A stretch of 64,000 bases of DNA from Phocoena phocoena (lineage: Eukaryota > Chordata > Mammalia > Artiodactyla > Phocoenidae), in contig NC_089230.1 in NCBI RefSeq assembly GCF_963924675.1, forward strand, positions 70,547,223-70,611,222, written 5' to 3'. The notes beneath the pieces were generated by a model, which was not told where the DNA came from, did no database searches, and worked only from the letters and a program-made list of their open reading frames with translations. Below are positions 1 to 11,935 of this stretch, one piece after another; within the stretch, counting starts at the first letter, position 1; the number at the start of each line of letters is the position of its first letter. A program made the translations under genes and the position numbers.

Positions 1-834
1 TGTTAAAAGTCCCCATCACAATATGGTCTCCTCTGCTTTCCCACTTCACCTGGATCTTCCCCGTGATCACATTTACACATCTTTCTTGGCACTCAAGTGA
101 ACAGGTATTTTGTAAATTTCTTCTAAAAAGATGCTTTCTTTTAAAAAGTCTTCAACATTTTGGAAACATGATGCATTGGTGACTGAAGCTCTGCTAACAC
201 CCCTCTTTGTCTTTGCTGCCTTTTCCTGTCCTTGGGGAGCAGGGTCTAGACACCAGGTTCCGTGGAGCCCAGATGTGAGCTGCTCCCTGGGTAACGTGGA
301 TGCTATCGGCAGGATAGAAAATGTGACCTTTGTCCCAAGGAGTCTATTTCTCAGCTCATATCCCCTCTTCCCCAGTACCTTCTGTGACCCCTCCGGAGCA
401 TGTGAAACTCTCTCTGTAAGCAAAGTAGGCTAGCATCCTGGCTTTGATTGAAAACTGGAGCAATGGAAGGCGTACTATGAAGCAGTAGCTCCCCACAGCA
501 AGGGTAGACCCTAAAGTATGATTTATAGTTACGCCACTCTCTTCTGTAGTTTACAGACCTCTTTCCCTGAGCAGGGAGTTAAACATGTCTTATTAACACT
601 GGCAATTTTAGCACTTCCTTCCTCATGTCGTAATAGTAACTTCTCTAAGGTTTCTTGTTCGGGAACCAGCAGAAGTTATTGACAGACTGTAGAATCTCGC
701 TGCGGGCCTTCCCAGGGCTGTCCGCTAATTAGCCTGGCTGAGTAAACTTGGTGAAGCCTAAAATTCAAACACACTTTAAAACATACTGCATTTTAAATGT
801 GTTTTGAATGAATCAGATCTGTATTTCAAGAGAC
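1..834. other. Unassigned non-coding sequence
   Basis: No repeat family or gene is recognised here. Open frames on both strands overlap between about 73 and 433 (116 codons minus, 100 codons plus). Neither has family resemblance or convincing splice borders. Two opposite frames being open over the same bases is what a slightly GC-richer stretch gives by chance. Confidence 0.4.
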
Positions 835-1222
835 TTTATTTTTTTTATTTTTTATGACCTTTTTAAAACACGCATGTATGTAATGAGAATTACATAATAG
901 ACCCTCTGAGCTCCATCACCCCAAATCAAGGAATATCCTGATTTTTCCATCTTACTTCTGTTTTTTGGCTTACTTTTTTTTTTTAAACTGAAATATTTGA
1001 AAACAAATCCCATCCAGTGTTTATTCATCCTTACATATGTTGAACATATTTCTTTAAAAATGGGCATTTTCTTATCTAACTACAGTGCCATTATCTCTTT
1101 TAACAACAATAATTCATTGATATCATCTGGTACCTGATCCATAATTAAAATTCCCGAAATGTCTCAAAATGTCTTTTTGCAATTGGTTGGTTAAAATCGG
1201 TTTCATAATGAGATCTACCTTT
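835..1222. repeat. Old LINE (L1M-like) fragment
   Basis: The block from the T-rich stretch at 838-850 to about 1222 has the wording of an old mammalian L1 untranslated region, including a segment resembling 'ttgatatcatctggtacc' and 'gtctcaaaatgtctttttg'. It is highly diverged. The subfamily is recalled from memory and orientation is not assigned. Confidence 0.4.
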
Positions 1223-1724
1223 TAATGACTTCATTTTAGAGTTGGGTTTATGAAATCAGCCAATCTAATCATAATGTGTTTTTTTCCTTTCTTTCTTTTG
1301 GTTTTGTTTTTTTTCTGAAACAAGCACAAGATACTGCATTGGTTCTTTCTGCTACCCTCTTTCCTCCAGAAACTTTAGGATCAAGAAACGCAACCTCTTG
1401 TCTCATGCCATCTTGCATTTCCTGTCTGTGAGGCTTAACTTTAAGACAGGATTAATATGAAGTCACATTAAACTACCTTCAGACTCCCTGAGCCTCCCTT
1501 GCGGTTATTTATGATGAAAATAGGTGGGAAGTTTGTTGTCAGCTCTGTATCCTGTGAAGGAGCTTAGCAGTGTTTCTATATACCCCTCCCCCTGAACCAC
1601 ATTTCTGCAATATAAAGTGATGGGGCAATAGGAACCCGATGTTCTTTTTTTTAAGGCTACACTCTCCCGAACCCCCTGGGACCTGCCACCCTGTTCAGAC
1701 ATTTCTAGTTAAGGCCAGCGTCAG
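1223..1724. other. Unassigned non-coding sequence
   Basis: T-rich at 1278-1316, otherwise mixed composition. A minus-strand 65-codon frame at 1505-1702 is short and without family resemblance. Nothing else is seen. Confidence 0.4.
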
Positions 1725-1965
1725 AATGACACGGTACAAGGTTTCAGCATCAGCTACCCCTGATTCAAATACTCTGTCCTCACTAACTGTACCAGCAAAT
1801 AACTAAATGTCTTCGAACTTCAATGTTCATATCTGTAAAATGGGTATAATGATGCCTATATTAGAGGTGAATTTGTGAGGATAAAATGGGGTAGCCTGAC
1901 TCACCTTGAGGCATAAGTGCATTGTGGGCACTTAAATGCGACTTCCTTCCTCTGCCTCCTTTCCT
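1725..1965 (+). repeat. MIR SINE (ancient, tRNA-derived)
   Basis: The central MIR core is readable: a relic of 'cttcaatgttcatatctgtaaaatggg' phrasing around 1820-1845, then 'gtgaggataaaatg' near 1875. It lies in sense orientation and is strongly diverged. It is a fossil with no expected function of its own. Confidence 0.6.
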
Positions 1966-4410
1966 CTTAAACTACTAAAGAAATAGGAAGACTTTGACAA
2001 CTTCTTACAAAATGTGTCGTGTGGCCCTTAATCTGCTTTGAAGTACTTTCTTGGAGAGATTTCTCTTCACCTGGTAAAGTTACCCTAACTTGGCAAAACT
2101 GACATGCAAATGGGACGGCTGTTACTGGTTTGAGGAGATAATACATGTAGACGGTGGATGGCTTAGAGACAATTTACATGCTGGTTTAGCAGACAAGCCT
2201 CCCAAGGCCTCTTTATATCCACACTGGCCAACTGCAGCTTAATCTGACAAGGATAATGTGCAGAATGTAAATATTACCATTTGTTCCATGTCATCTCAGA
2301 TCAGACACTAATTTGCAAATGTAATTTATCATGTGTAAAGAAAACCAAAATGACAGCTCTTACCAGTATTTGGTATTTTTGTGTTAACAATAGTTCATTT
2401 ATGATTGTTATTGTTTCAGGCAGAAAATATGTCTCAATGTGTTCTGCTGACAATGTGGGCTTTTATATCTCAAACCTCTGCTAGCCTTTTCCATCTTCTC
2501 CCTTGTTGCACACTATTACCTAGGCTGGTCTTTTGATTGTTCCTCTCCACTACACTTTTATGCAGCTGAAGGAAATGTTGTGCCAATATTCCAAGTTCTG
2601 GGATCTGTTTCGGATGTAGGCTAACATGAAGACTGAGGGTCACATTTGATCTAAAGTGCATTTTGTCTGTTTTCACTAAGGGTCTCCATCACAAAGGAAA
2701 TACATAGAGCAGCGAAATTATTGAAAAAAACTGGCTAAAGCCAAAATATAGATGAATTCAGGCTGGCCAATTTGTGACACTCAACTTCAAGCACTAAACA
2801 GTGGGTTCACCGAGAAGCCACAGTATCCAAATCGATTAGGTCTTACGCACCACAGAATATTAAATCTGCCCCCAAGGCAAAACCATCTATCTGTGTGGAG
2901 GAAGAGGGTTCACTATGTTTTTTATATTAAGTGGGTTCCCATTAGTTCATAATTTGTTATTCTTTCTTCCTCCTCTCCATGTCTCTTTAAAAGTTGGCAG
3001 AAGATTCTATGTTGGCAAGTTGATAATCTCTTTTATCTTCGTAAGGCCGCTGCCGTACCTTGCCCAGAAAGCTGTAGAAAGATCAATGTGTCCTTATGTG
3101 ACTGCTGGTGAGTTAGATGCCAGGAAAGAGGGAGGGCAGCGAATTGCCACTGGCCCTGGCAGTCCTTGTTTTAGAGTGGAGGCCTGCCAATCCCAGTAAA
3201 ACACTCATGACATTTCAGAAGAACTACGGGATCTTTCTGCCTCATTTCTCACATGGAAAAATAGGAAGAATCAAGTATCCCCATCTGGAAGGAATATGTT
3301 TTTGTTTATCTTTAATTGAAAACAATGTTCCACCATAGAATTTATACCAGGTCCTGTGCTTCTCCCAGTGGTGAATGGCACAGGAGATAAGAATAGAAAG
3401 GGTCCGGGAGGGGCCCGGGACTGCAGATAACACTTTTGTCATCCTGATTGGAAAAGCTTGTACAGCTGCTTTGATTCAGTAAAGCTAAATTTCTAAGATT
3501 TCCTTGACCTTTACTTAAACTGCTTTTGAGACAGTCTATTTTTATTATCGCCTGATGAGCTAGATGGAGCTTATAAATTAATCTCAGTGTGAATAAATCA
3601 TTTAAAAGTGCAAGATAACTGACAAAGAGGTCTGAGCTGAGAATTATCACCTGGTTGATGGCAACAATGTAAACATTATTCAAGGAGCCAGAAGTTGGAT
3701 TTTGTATATTTTGTGCTAGTTCCTTAATTGTTGTGGACAATGGTTGTTTCAGACATGCATTTGGGAAGACTCACTAGTATTAACATAACTTGTGTGAAGC
3801 TCTTGTGAGTCCTTGCATGAAAAGTCTTAGCTTTGGAGTGGGCTGACTTTTCTTCCGGAACATCAATGTCCACAGGGGCTTTTCTTACAGCTTTGCAGTG
3901 GTTTTTGAGATAAAGTAGATACCACCACCTCCACCATCAATACCAACAATGACAACAGCAACAGAAACAAAAAATCTCTACATATCTCCATAGGGCAAAG
4001 GATTAGGAACTTGGTAAAATGAAGATTACAGTGAAACAGGGAGCGATTACAACTCTACATTTCTGCCGAACATAACTAAGATTCAGTCTCTTTGTTAGCC
4101 TTGGGAGGGTAGCTTGTCATAATGGATATAATCTGAAATCCACACAAGAGTATTTGGGATTTGTTCCATTGATTATTTATTCAACCTCACTTTATTATTA
4201 AAAGATGTATGTTGCATAGTCTTCTTGATTTGCTATTATTTGTTAAACATATACTACCCTCCATTATGTAAAAATAAAACAAACTCAAACCTCCCAAGCA
4301 TGATTTTCTCTTAAAATAAACTACATTATAGTCTAATCATCAATCATTTTACAGATTCCAATCATTTTACATTTTATAGACTACTTTCATAGTTTCTTAA
4401 TTCCTACAAC
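1966..4410. other. Unassigned non-coding sequence
   Basis: No exon or repeat family is recognised. A 132-codon minus-strand frame at 3342-3740 is the longest open frame. It has no recognised domain, and I give it no gene status. The bases just before 4411 are the integration flank of the L1 that follows. Confidence 0.4.
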
Positions 4411-5544
4411 AAATAAATATTGAGTAGGATATGGCCAAGTTGCAGAGTAGGAAGAACTCAGGTTCACCTCCTCCCACGGGTCCACCAAAATTACGACTAT
4501 TTACAGAACAACCATCTATGAGAACTATCTGAAAGCTGGCAGAAAACATTTCCCACAACTCATGATAAAAAGAAGGAACCACTATGAGATGGGTAAGAGG
4601 GACAGAGACACAATATAGTCAAGATCCACATGCACAGACAGATGACTCACAAACATATAACCACAACTGCAGATATTCTCCTCAAGGAGCAAGTGTTCCA
4701 AGACCTACACTGGCCTCCCCAGCCCAGGAGTCCTGCACTGCAAAGACAAGTACCCAGAGCGTCTGGCTTAAGGCATGTCTGCCTTTGTGTACACCAGAAG
4801 GGCTTGCATATGGGAGAGCCAGAGAGCTGCAGGAAACAGAGGCTCCGCTCTTAAAGGGTGTGCCCCAGACTTCACATACTCCAAGGCCTCACACAGAGAC
4901 AGTAATCTGAAAAGACCTTGGGTCAGCTGCACTTGCTGATCTTGGGGAGCCTCCTGGAGAAGCAGGAGGCAACCAGGATTCCTCCTGGGCACAGAGAAGC
5001 AGACAGCAGCAGTTTGTAGAAGCTCGCGTACCACAAGGACACTGGTGCTGGCAGGAGCCATTTTGGAGTCCTCCCTCTAGCCTACTAGTGCTGGGGGCTT
5101 ACCCACCCTACCACAGGGCTGAAAGCAACCCCACGGCAAGCCAGGCCCCACAGCCAGCCGCACCGGCACACTGCCGCACCGCACAGCAGGCTAGCAGCCA
5201 CTCCATGAGAAAAGGCCTGGCAACCAACGGGACCACGGGTCAGCCCTGCTGACAAGCACACCCACAGTAGCCATCCCATCACCACAGAAGGACCCATGCA
5301 GCCCACATAGGCTGCACCCCTAGACATAGAGCTCTGGCAAAAAGAGGGGTGTGTACTGCCAAGATCCATAGGACATCTCCTGTAAAGGCCGCTTCTCCAA
5401 GATCAGGAGATATAACTGACCTACATAATACATAGAAATAAACACAAAGAATTTGGCAAAATGAGGAGACAGAGGAATATGTTCCAAATGAAGGAACAAG
5501 ACAAACCCCTAGAAGAAGAATGAAGTGAAGTGGAGATGAGCACT

Positions 5545-7213
5545 ATAGCCAGCGTCACCCTGATACCAAAACCAGACAAGGTATCACAGAAAAAGAAAAT
5601 TACAGGCCACTATTACTGATGAACACAGATGAAAAAATCCTCGACAAAATGCTAGCAAACCAAATTAAACAATACATTAAAAGTATCATATACCATAATG
5701 AAGTGGGATTTATCCCAGGGAGGCAAGGATGGTTCAGTATCTGAAAATCAATCAATGTGACATACCACACTAACAGGCTGAAGAATAAAAATCCTATGAG
5801 TATCACAATAAATGCAGAAAAACATTTTGACAAAATTTAAAATCCACTTATGATAAAAACTTTCCACAAAGTGAGTATAGAGAGAATATACCTCTACATA
5901 GTAAAGGCCATAATGACAAAACCACAGCCAACATCATACTCAACAGAGAAAAGCTAAAATCTTTTCCTCTAAGATCCGGAACAAGACAAGGATGCTCAAT
6001 TTTATTCAACATAGTGTTAGAAGTCTTAGCCACAGCAATTAGACAAAGCAAAAGAAATAAAAAGAATACACTTTGGAAGGGAAGAAGCAAAACTGTCACT
6101 GTTTGCAGATGATGTGATACTATATATAGAAAATTCTATAGATGCCACCAAAAAGCTATTAGAACTAATAAATGAATTTAGTAAAGTTGCAGCATACAAA
6201 CGTAAAATATAGAAGTATGTTGTGTTTCTATACACTAATAATGAACCAGCAGAAAGAGAAATTAAGAAAGCAATCCCATTTACAATTGCATCAAAAATAA
6301 TATACCAAGGAATAAATGTAACCAAGAAGGTAAAAGACTTGTACTCAGAAAACTATAAGACATCGATGAAAGAAATTGAAGATGACACACATAAATGGAA
6401 AGATATATTGTGCTTGTGGACTGAAAGAATTAATAGTGTTAAAATGACCATAGTACCAAGGCAATCTACAGATTTAATGCAGTCCTAATTGAAATATCAA
6501 TGGCCTTTTCAGAGAACTAGAACAAATAACTCTAAAATTTGTTTGGAAACACAAAAGACCCCCTAATAGCAAAAAGCAATCTTGAGTAGGAAGGACAATG
6601 CCTGATGTATCACACTCCCTGGTTTTAAACTATACAAAGTTACAGTTATCAAAACAGTATGGTACTAGCACCAAAATAGACACATATGTCAATGTAACAG
6701 AATAGATAGCACAGAATTGAACCCACACTTATATGGTCAATTGATCTATGACAAAGGAGGTAAAACTATACAATGGGGAAAAGACAGACTCTTCAATAAA
6801 TGGTGTTGGGAAAACTGGACGGCTACATGCAAAAGAATCATATTCGACAACTTTCTCACAACATATAGAAAGATAAACTCAAAATGGATTAAAGACTTAA
6901 ATGTAAGACCTGAAACCATAAAACTCCCAGAAGAAAAGACAGGCAGTATGCTTTTCAACACTGGTCTTAGCAATATTTTTTGGATATGTCTTCTCAGGCA
7001 CGAGAAACAAAAGCAAAGATAAACAAGTTGGACTGCATCAAACTAAAAAGATTTTGTATAGTGAAGGAAACTATCAACAAAATGAAGAGGCACCTTGCTG
7101 AATGGAAGAAGATTTTTGCAAATGATATATCCAATAAGGGATTAATATCCAAAATATGCAAAGAACTCATACAACTCAACATCGAAAAAACAAACAACTC
7201 AATTAAAGAATAG
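5545..7213 (+). pseudogene. L1 ORF2 remnant (reverse transcriptase and C-terminal part)
   Basis: ORF2 encodes the L1 endonuclease/reverse transcriptase; only the RT and downstream region remains here. Seen directly: a segment matching the RT region 'gatttatcccaggg' at 5708, and the catalytic F-A-D-D box encoded at 6102-6113. The frame is interrupted by stops and frameshifts, leaving readable pieces such as 6222-6488, 6717-7022 and 6980-7213. The N-terminal endonuclease is missing, so the protein cannot be made. Confidence 0.75.
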
Positions 7214-7557
7214 GCAAAGGATATGAATAGATATTTTTTCAAAGAAGAGTTACGTGTATCTGGGATATCAAAAAGATAACAACTAACAAACATTGACTAG
7301 GATGTGGAGAAAGGGAGTCCTTGTGCACTGTCGGTGGGATGTAAATTGGTGCAGCCACTATGGAAGACAGTATGGAGTTTCCTCAAAAAATTAAAAATAG
7401 AACTGGCATATAAGCCAGGAATTTCACTTGTGGGTATTTATCCAAAGAAAACAAAACACTAATATGCACTCCAGTGTTCATTGCAACATTCTTTACAATA
7501 GCCACTATATGGAAGCCACCTAAGTTTCCACTGATAGAAGTATGGATAAAGAAAATG

Positions 7558-7561
<4 letters not shown>

Positions 7562-7607
<46 letters not shown>
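7562..7607. repeat. (CA)n microsatellite inside L1
   Basis: About 23 uninterrupted CA units lie within the L1 sequence just before the 'gatggaatgttactcagcc' segment. Long pure dinucleotide runs are usually length-polymorphic. Confidence 0.95.
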
Positions 7608-7609
<2 letters not shown>

Positions 7610-8066
7610 TGGAATGTTACTCAGCCATGGAAACATGAAATCTTGCTATTTGCAATGACATCAATGGATATAGAGGGTATTATGCCAAGTGAAATAAGTC
7701 AGACAGAGACAAACAGATGCCAGATTATCTCACTTGTATGTGGAATATAAAAGCAAAACAAATAAACAAGCAAAAGCAACTTGTAGATACAAAGATGGTT
7801 GCCAGAAGGGAGAGAGTGAAGGGGTGGGCAAAATAGATGAAGGAGATTAAGAGGTATAAATGTAATTAAGTCACAAGGATGTAATATACAGCATAAGGAA
7901 TAGTAATAACTTGGTACAGGGAAGACAGTTACTAGCTTTATCATGGTGATCATTTCACAATGTATGCAAATGTCAAATTATTATGTAGTGCACCTGAAAG
8001 GAACATAGTATTGTACATCAATGTGAACTGTATTTCTTTTTTTTTTTTTAAAAAAAGCATATAAAT

Positions 8067-8186
8067 AAGTAGATATTGAGCATCTGGGCCTTAGTTTCCT
8101 GTCTGTAAGACAGAGACAAAACAATACCTACAAGTGCAGGATTGTTTTGACCTTGCATGAGATAAAATTTGTAGAGCACTTATAAT
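8067..8186 (+). repeat. MIR SINE, left part, split by an L1
   Basis: Contains the MIR core wording 'ccttagtttcctgtctgtaa' at 8090, followed by 'gataaaatttgtagagcactta'. A few bases resembling the MIR 3' end (atagtaaacactc near 8807) reappear after the minus-strand L1, so the L1 probably landed in this MIR. Confidence 0.6.
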
Positions 8187-8770
8187 AATTTTTATTTTTT
8201 ATTTATTTATTTTTTAAGATTTGTATTGGAGTATAGTTGATTTACAATGTTGTGTGAGTTTCAGGTGTACAGCAAAATGAATCAGTTATACATATTTGTG
8301 CATTCGCTCTTTTTTAGATTTTTTTCCCATATAGGTCATTACAGAGTGTTGAGTAGAGTTCCCTGTGTTATACAGTAGATTCTCATTAGTTACCTACTTT
8401 AAATATAGTAGTGAGTTTATGTCAATCCCAAACTCCCAATTTATCCCTCCCCACCCTTTCCCCTCATAACTATAAGATTGTTTTCTATGTCTGTGACTCT
8501 ATTTCTGTTTTGTAAATAAGTTCATTTGTACCATTTTTTTAGGTTCCACATATAAGTGATATCATATGATATTCGTCTTTCTCTGTCTGGCTTACTTCAC
8601 TTAGTATGATAATCACTAGGTCCATCCATGTTGCTGCAAATGACATTATTTCATTCTTTTTTATGGCTGAGTAATATTCCATTGTATATATGTACCACAT
8701 CTTCTTTATCCATTCCTCGGTCGATGAAAATTTAGGTTGCTTTCATGTCCTGGCTATTATAAATATTGAT
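8187..8770 (-). mobile_element. 5'-truncated L1, minus strand
   Basis: Begins with a T-rich tract (8190-8217), the complement of the poly-A tail. L1 3'UTR in reverse follows ('gagtatagttgatttacaatg' region at 8229) and then the reverse of the ORF2 end ('gctgagtaatattccattg' at 8666). It breaks off near 8770 after 'cctggctattataaatattg'. Confidence 0.85.
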
Positions 8771-9060
8771 TTTTAGATCATTATTGTAAATAATGATTTT
8801 TAGATCATAGTAAACACTCTGTGTGTTCGTGATTTTTCTCAACATTTATTCTGAACACAGAATTATTGCCAAGGTGGGGTGTGGTGCTGCAGATATTAAA
8901 AATCATAAATTGTGAATATTTTTCTCTGTGATACAGCTAGGAAGGGATACCAACCAATATGAAATAAGTAGGAATAAAGACCTGGAGCCAAATGATTATT
9001 ACAACAAGATGCGGATCAACATCTGGGAGTGGGGAGTTAGTCTGAGTTGGTATATTTAGG
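8771..9060. other. Unassigned sequence with short local duplication
   Basis: The phrase 'gatttttagatcat' occurs twice (near 8767 and 8797), separated by an AT-rich inverted segment. The first bases may be the end of the split MIR. Nothing else is seen. Confidence 0.4.
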
Positions 9061-9460
9061 AAAGTCCTATTAGAAGGGAGATATAAGACTCTTTCTGAGG
9101 GATAGGATGGATTGAAAAGAAAGGACAGGGACACTGCAGACCTGGTAGCACAAGATCAAAGACTTTATGTAGGGTGAATGGGGCATTTTTAGGATCAGAG
9201 GGGAGCCTTACTTGAGTAGAGACTGCATTGAGGGAGGGAGTACAGGCTAGGCTGGGAAGTACCGGGAGAGGAGATTCTTGGATAGGCATGCTGTGAGACT
9301 ATGCATGCCAGATTGAGGAATTTGGACTTGACTCTAAAGGCAGTGGAGAGCTACTAGAGAATTTTGAGCCGGAAAGAAACCAGATAATAATAGTCCTTTA
9401 CAAAAGCTATTGTGTGAAATGAGAGACCCTAGAGGAAAGTGCAAAGATGAATACGTAAGT
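9061..9460 (-). repeat. L2 LINE fragment (ancient)
   Basis: Wording such as 'ttgaggaatttggacttgactctaaaggcagtggagagc' around 9313-9352 matches, in reverse sense, the L2/CR1-type LINE body seen also at 19.7-20.6 kb. Heavily diverged; boundaries are approximate. Confidence 0.5.
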
Positions 9461-9634
9461 TAAGGCACAAAAGGATCAAGATTTAGATCTTAAAAATAAT
9501 ATTTGGGAATTAATAATGACCCATTTTCTAAAAATTTCTTAGGCATATGTCTTTGAGTCCACCCTGTAAATTAGATAAATTACCATCCATATCTTACCAG
9601 TGAAGAACTTCAGGTAGAGAGAGTTTGAATGACA

Positions 9635-9830
9635 GAGTCACACTTAGTCTTATTCATTAAATATTTATTGAGTGCCTGCCATTTTCCAGGTTATATGTTA
9701 TAGCTAGTGATGAAATTGAAACACAAACTCTAAGAAAAATTATACTGTGAGTGTAGACAATTGGGAAATGCTTGTAGAAAGAGTGATTGACTAAAAAGGA
9801 GAATGAATAAACCACATTACTTATAATGCT
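9635..9830 (-). repeat. L2 LINE 3' end, minus strand
   Basis: 'cattaaatatttattgag' at 9655 followed by 'tgcctgccattttccagg' is the reversed L2 3' terminus (the familiar 'tgcctggca...aataaatatt' phrase). It continues into L2-like body sequence. Confidence 0.6.
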
Positions 9831-9969
9831 TTGGAGTGGTTTCATATCAAAAAATAACCAAGCATGCCTTTAGCCTTCTAATTCAACAAGTATGCACACT
9901 CTGTTCTTAGTTTTATCCACTTCGAACTACCATAGGTCAAGCATATCTGAATAGCCACTTGGAGGATAC

Positions 9970-10556
9970 AGGAGTTTTCTGTTACTGTTGTAACAAATTT
10001 CCACAAACTGTGGCTTAAAATAATTCAATGTATTATCTCAAAGTTTTGTAAGCCAGAAGTCTGATATGGATCTCGTGAGGGTAAAAACTAGGTGTTAACC
10101 AGGACTGCACTTCTTTCTGGAGGCTCCAGGGCAGAATCGGTTTCCTTGTTCGTTCTGGTTGTTGGTAAAAATCAGTTCCTTGTGATTGTAAGACTGAGGA
10201 GCTGAAACCTGGCTGTCAGCTGAGGTCTGTTCCCAGCTTCTGGATGCTTATGGCCCCTTTCCTTCTATTTCAAAGAAATAGTGGTTTGACTCCTTCTCAC
10301 ACTTGGCATCTCTCCTGCCTCTTCTTCTACCACATCTCTCTGACTCTGACTAACCACTTTTTCTGTATTTAAGGGTTCATGGGATTACACTGGCCCATGT
10401 AGATAATCTGGGATAATCTCCCTATTTTAAGGTCATCTAATTAGTAAACTTAATCACAACTGCTAAGTCCCTTTTGACTATAACCTAACATATTCGTGGG
10501 TTCTGGGAATAGGGTGGGGACATCCTTGGGGAGTCATTAGTCTGCCTTCTACAGAG
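9970..10556 (-). mobile_element. MLT1-type LTR (MaLR, ERVL class), minus strand
   Basis: In this orientation an MLT1 LTR starts with 'tgttgtaacaaatttccac', then the 'tggcttaaaataattc' phrase, 'ggaggctcca', the 'gataatctgggataatctcc' segment and 'cacaactgctaagtcccttt', ending 'tctgccttctaca'. These occur here in that order from 9978 to 10552. It is a solo LTR of an old non-autonomous endogenous retroelement, with no internal genes beside it. The same family recurs at 35.3 kb (+) and 52.0 kb (-). Confidence 0.75.
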
Positions 10557-10789
10557 TGAAATGAAGCAACAACATTTAATGGTTAAGATTAGGAGTAGAT
10601 AGTTCTTTCATTCAGGATTGCTGAAGGCATGTTTCTTAACTTCATCTCCTTTTCCCATTCGTACACTCGCTATACCATATTTGAGGAAGAAAAAACAGAG
10701 GGACATATTGCATTATTTAAATGTTGAGGCTTTATGGACCAGGCAAAATGTCCTTTATGTATGAGGAGATTTGCATGTTCAGGTGATGC

Positions 10790-11935
10790 ATTTGTTCATC
10801 TCAAGTATTTTCTACTGAATTCATGGCTTTTTACTGGCTACTGTGGATATATGCAAAGACAAACCCTTACTCTCAAGTTGGTGATGTGGAAGATGTGATT
10901 AAATGGGCAAATGAGTTACTACAGTTCAAAGAAGCCCTTCCTACTATACGCTACCATAATGGAAGTACAATGTATTGTGGCAAATAGAGGATAAAAAGAT
11001 TATCTTCCATCTGAGAAATCAGGGGTTAATTCATGGCATTCGGGTATGGAAGAATAGGCAGAGAAGGAAAGAGGCTTTTTGTTAGGGTAAGTTTGGACAA
11101 ACAAAGTTGAGAGCTGTGTATCTTTAAGTACTTGGAATTCCTTCAGACTGAAAAAAAAAGGGGCTAGGTAAAAAGGTTTAATAGGATGAAAAATGAAGTG
11201 TTATATAGATTGGAAAAAAATACCTCAGTGGGTCACATTTGTCAGGAACAAGACTTTCAACTTTTTTTCCCATAGAGAATGGGGAAACAACAAAAGCATT
11301 TGAGCAGAACAAGGGCAAGAATAGTGCCAGGCATCAGGAAGCTCCTAACAAGTGAGATGGAGAGAAGTAAGAGCCTGGAAGTGGGGAGACCTGCCAGAAA
11401 GCACTTATAACAGGTCAGGAGAGAGATAATGAATGACTTCCTAATGAGAGTGGAGATGGTATGAACTTAAGAGAAAATGAGAAGGACATTGAGGACGTAG
11501 AAAAAAAAGGAATGTGGCAGTGATTAGAGGTGAAACAGAGAGAGAGAAATGTTAAGTCCAAGATAGTTCTAAAGTTCAGAGCCTGGACAGGAGGCTCTAG
11601 GAGAATAAAGAAGGAAATCAGGAGTAGGAAAAGTTGGGTAGAAGCGTGAAGAATGTGAGATTGGTTTGACCTATGATTCCAGAGAAGCTGATCGAAAATT
11701 CAAGTGATGTTTGATGTCAGGGAAAGTTCCAGCACAGATGGGATGAGGGCCAAGGAGAAGAATATCTACATTTATGGGGTGAGAACAAACTGATGATCAA
11801 AGAAGATGGAGAAGATTCATGGTGAGCACAATGGCATGGGAGGTTTTCAGAAAAGAATCTTATCCAAGATGCTGGGAAGACACTGAAGAGAAAAGCAGAC
11901 ATTGTAGGCAGACACCCACCTCCATTCCACATTTA
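10790..11935 (-). repeat. L2 LINE, long fragment, minus strand
   Basis: Begins with a decayed reversed L2 3' end ('ctcaagtattttctactgaattcatgg', 10800) and continues about 1.1 kb in L2-like purine-rich wording, for example 'ggaagtggggagacctgcc' near 11377. Assignment rests on style and order of phrases, so the outer limits are soft. No reading frame survives. Confidence 0.45.

Larger units (their letters stand above)
4411..8080 (+). mobile_element. L1 retrotransposon, 5' end present, large internal deletion
   Basis: The element body is about 4425-8066. It is flanked by an imperfect 14-bp target-site duplication: aaataaatattgag at 4411-4424 and aagtagatattgag at 8067-8080. It opens with L1 5'UTR-type sequence (4430-5540, including 'cacctcctcccacggg' at 4465). 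It then jumps at about 5541 straight into the reverse-transcriptase part of ORF2 and runs through ORF2 and the 3'UTR to a T/A tract at 8036-8056. ORF1 and the endonuclease half of ORF2 are absent. At about 3.64 kb it is roughly half the length of a full L1. A (CA)n microsatellite has expanded inside its 3' part. It is not mobile on its own. Confidence 0.8.

Noticed and set aside
3342..3740. 132-codon minus-strand open frame
   Set aside because: No domain and no exon borders. I kept it as unassigned sequence; a conservation test would be needed to revive it.
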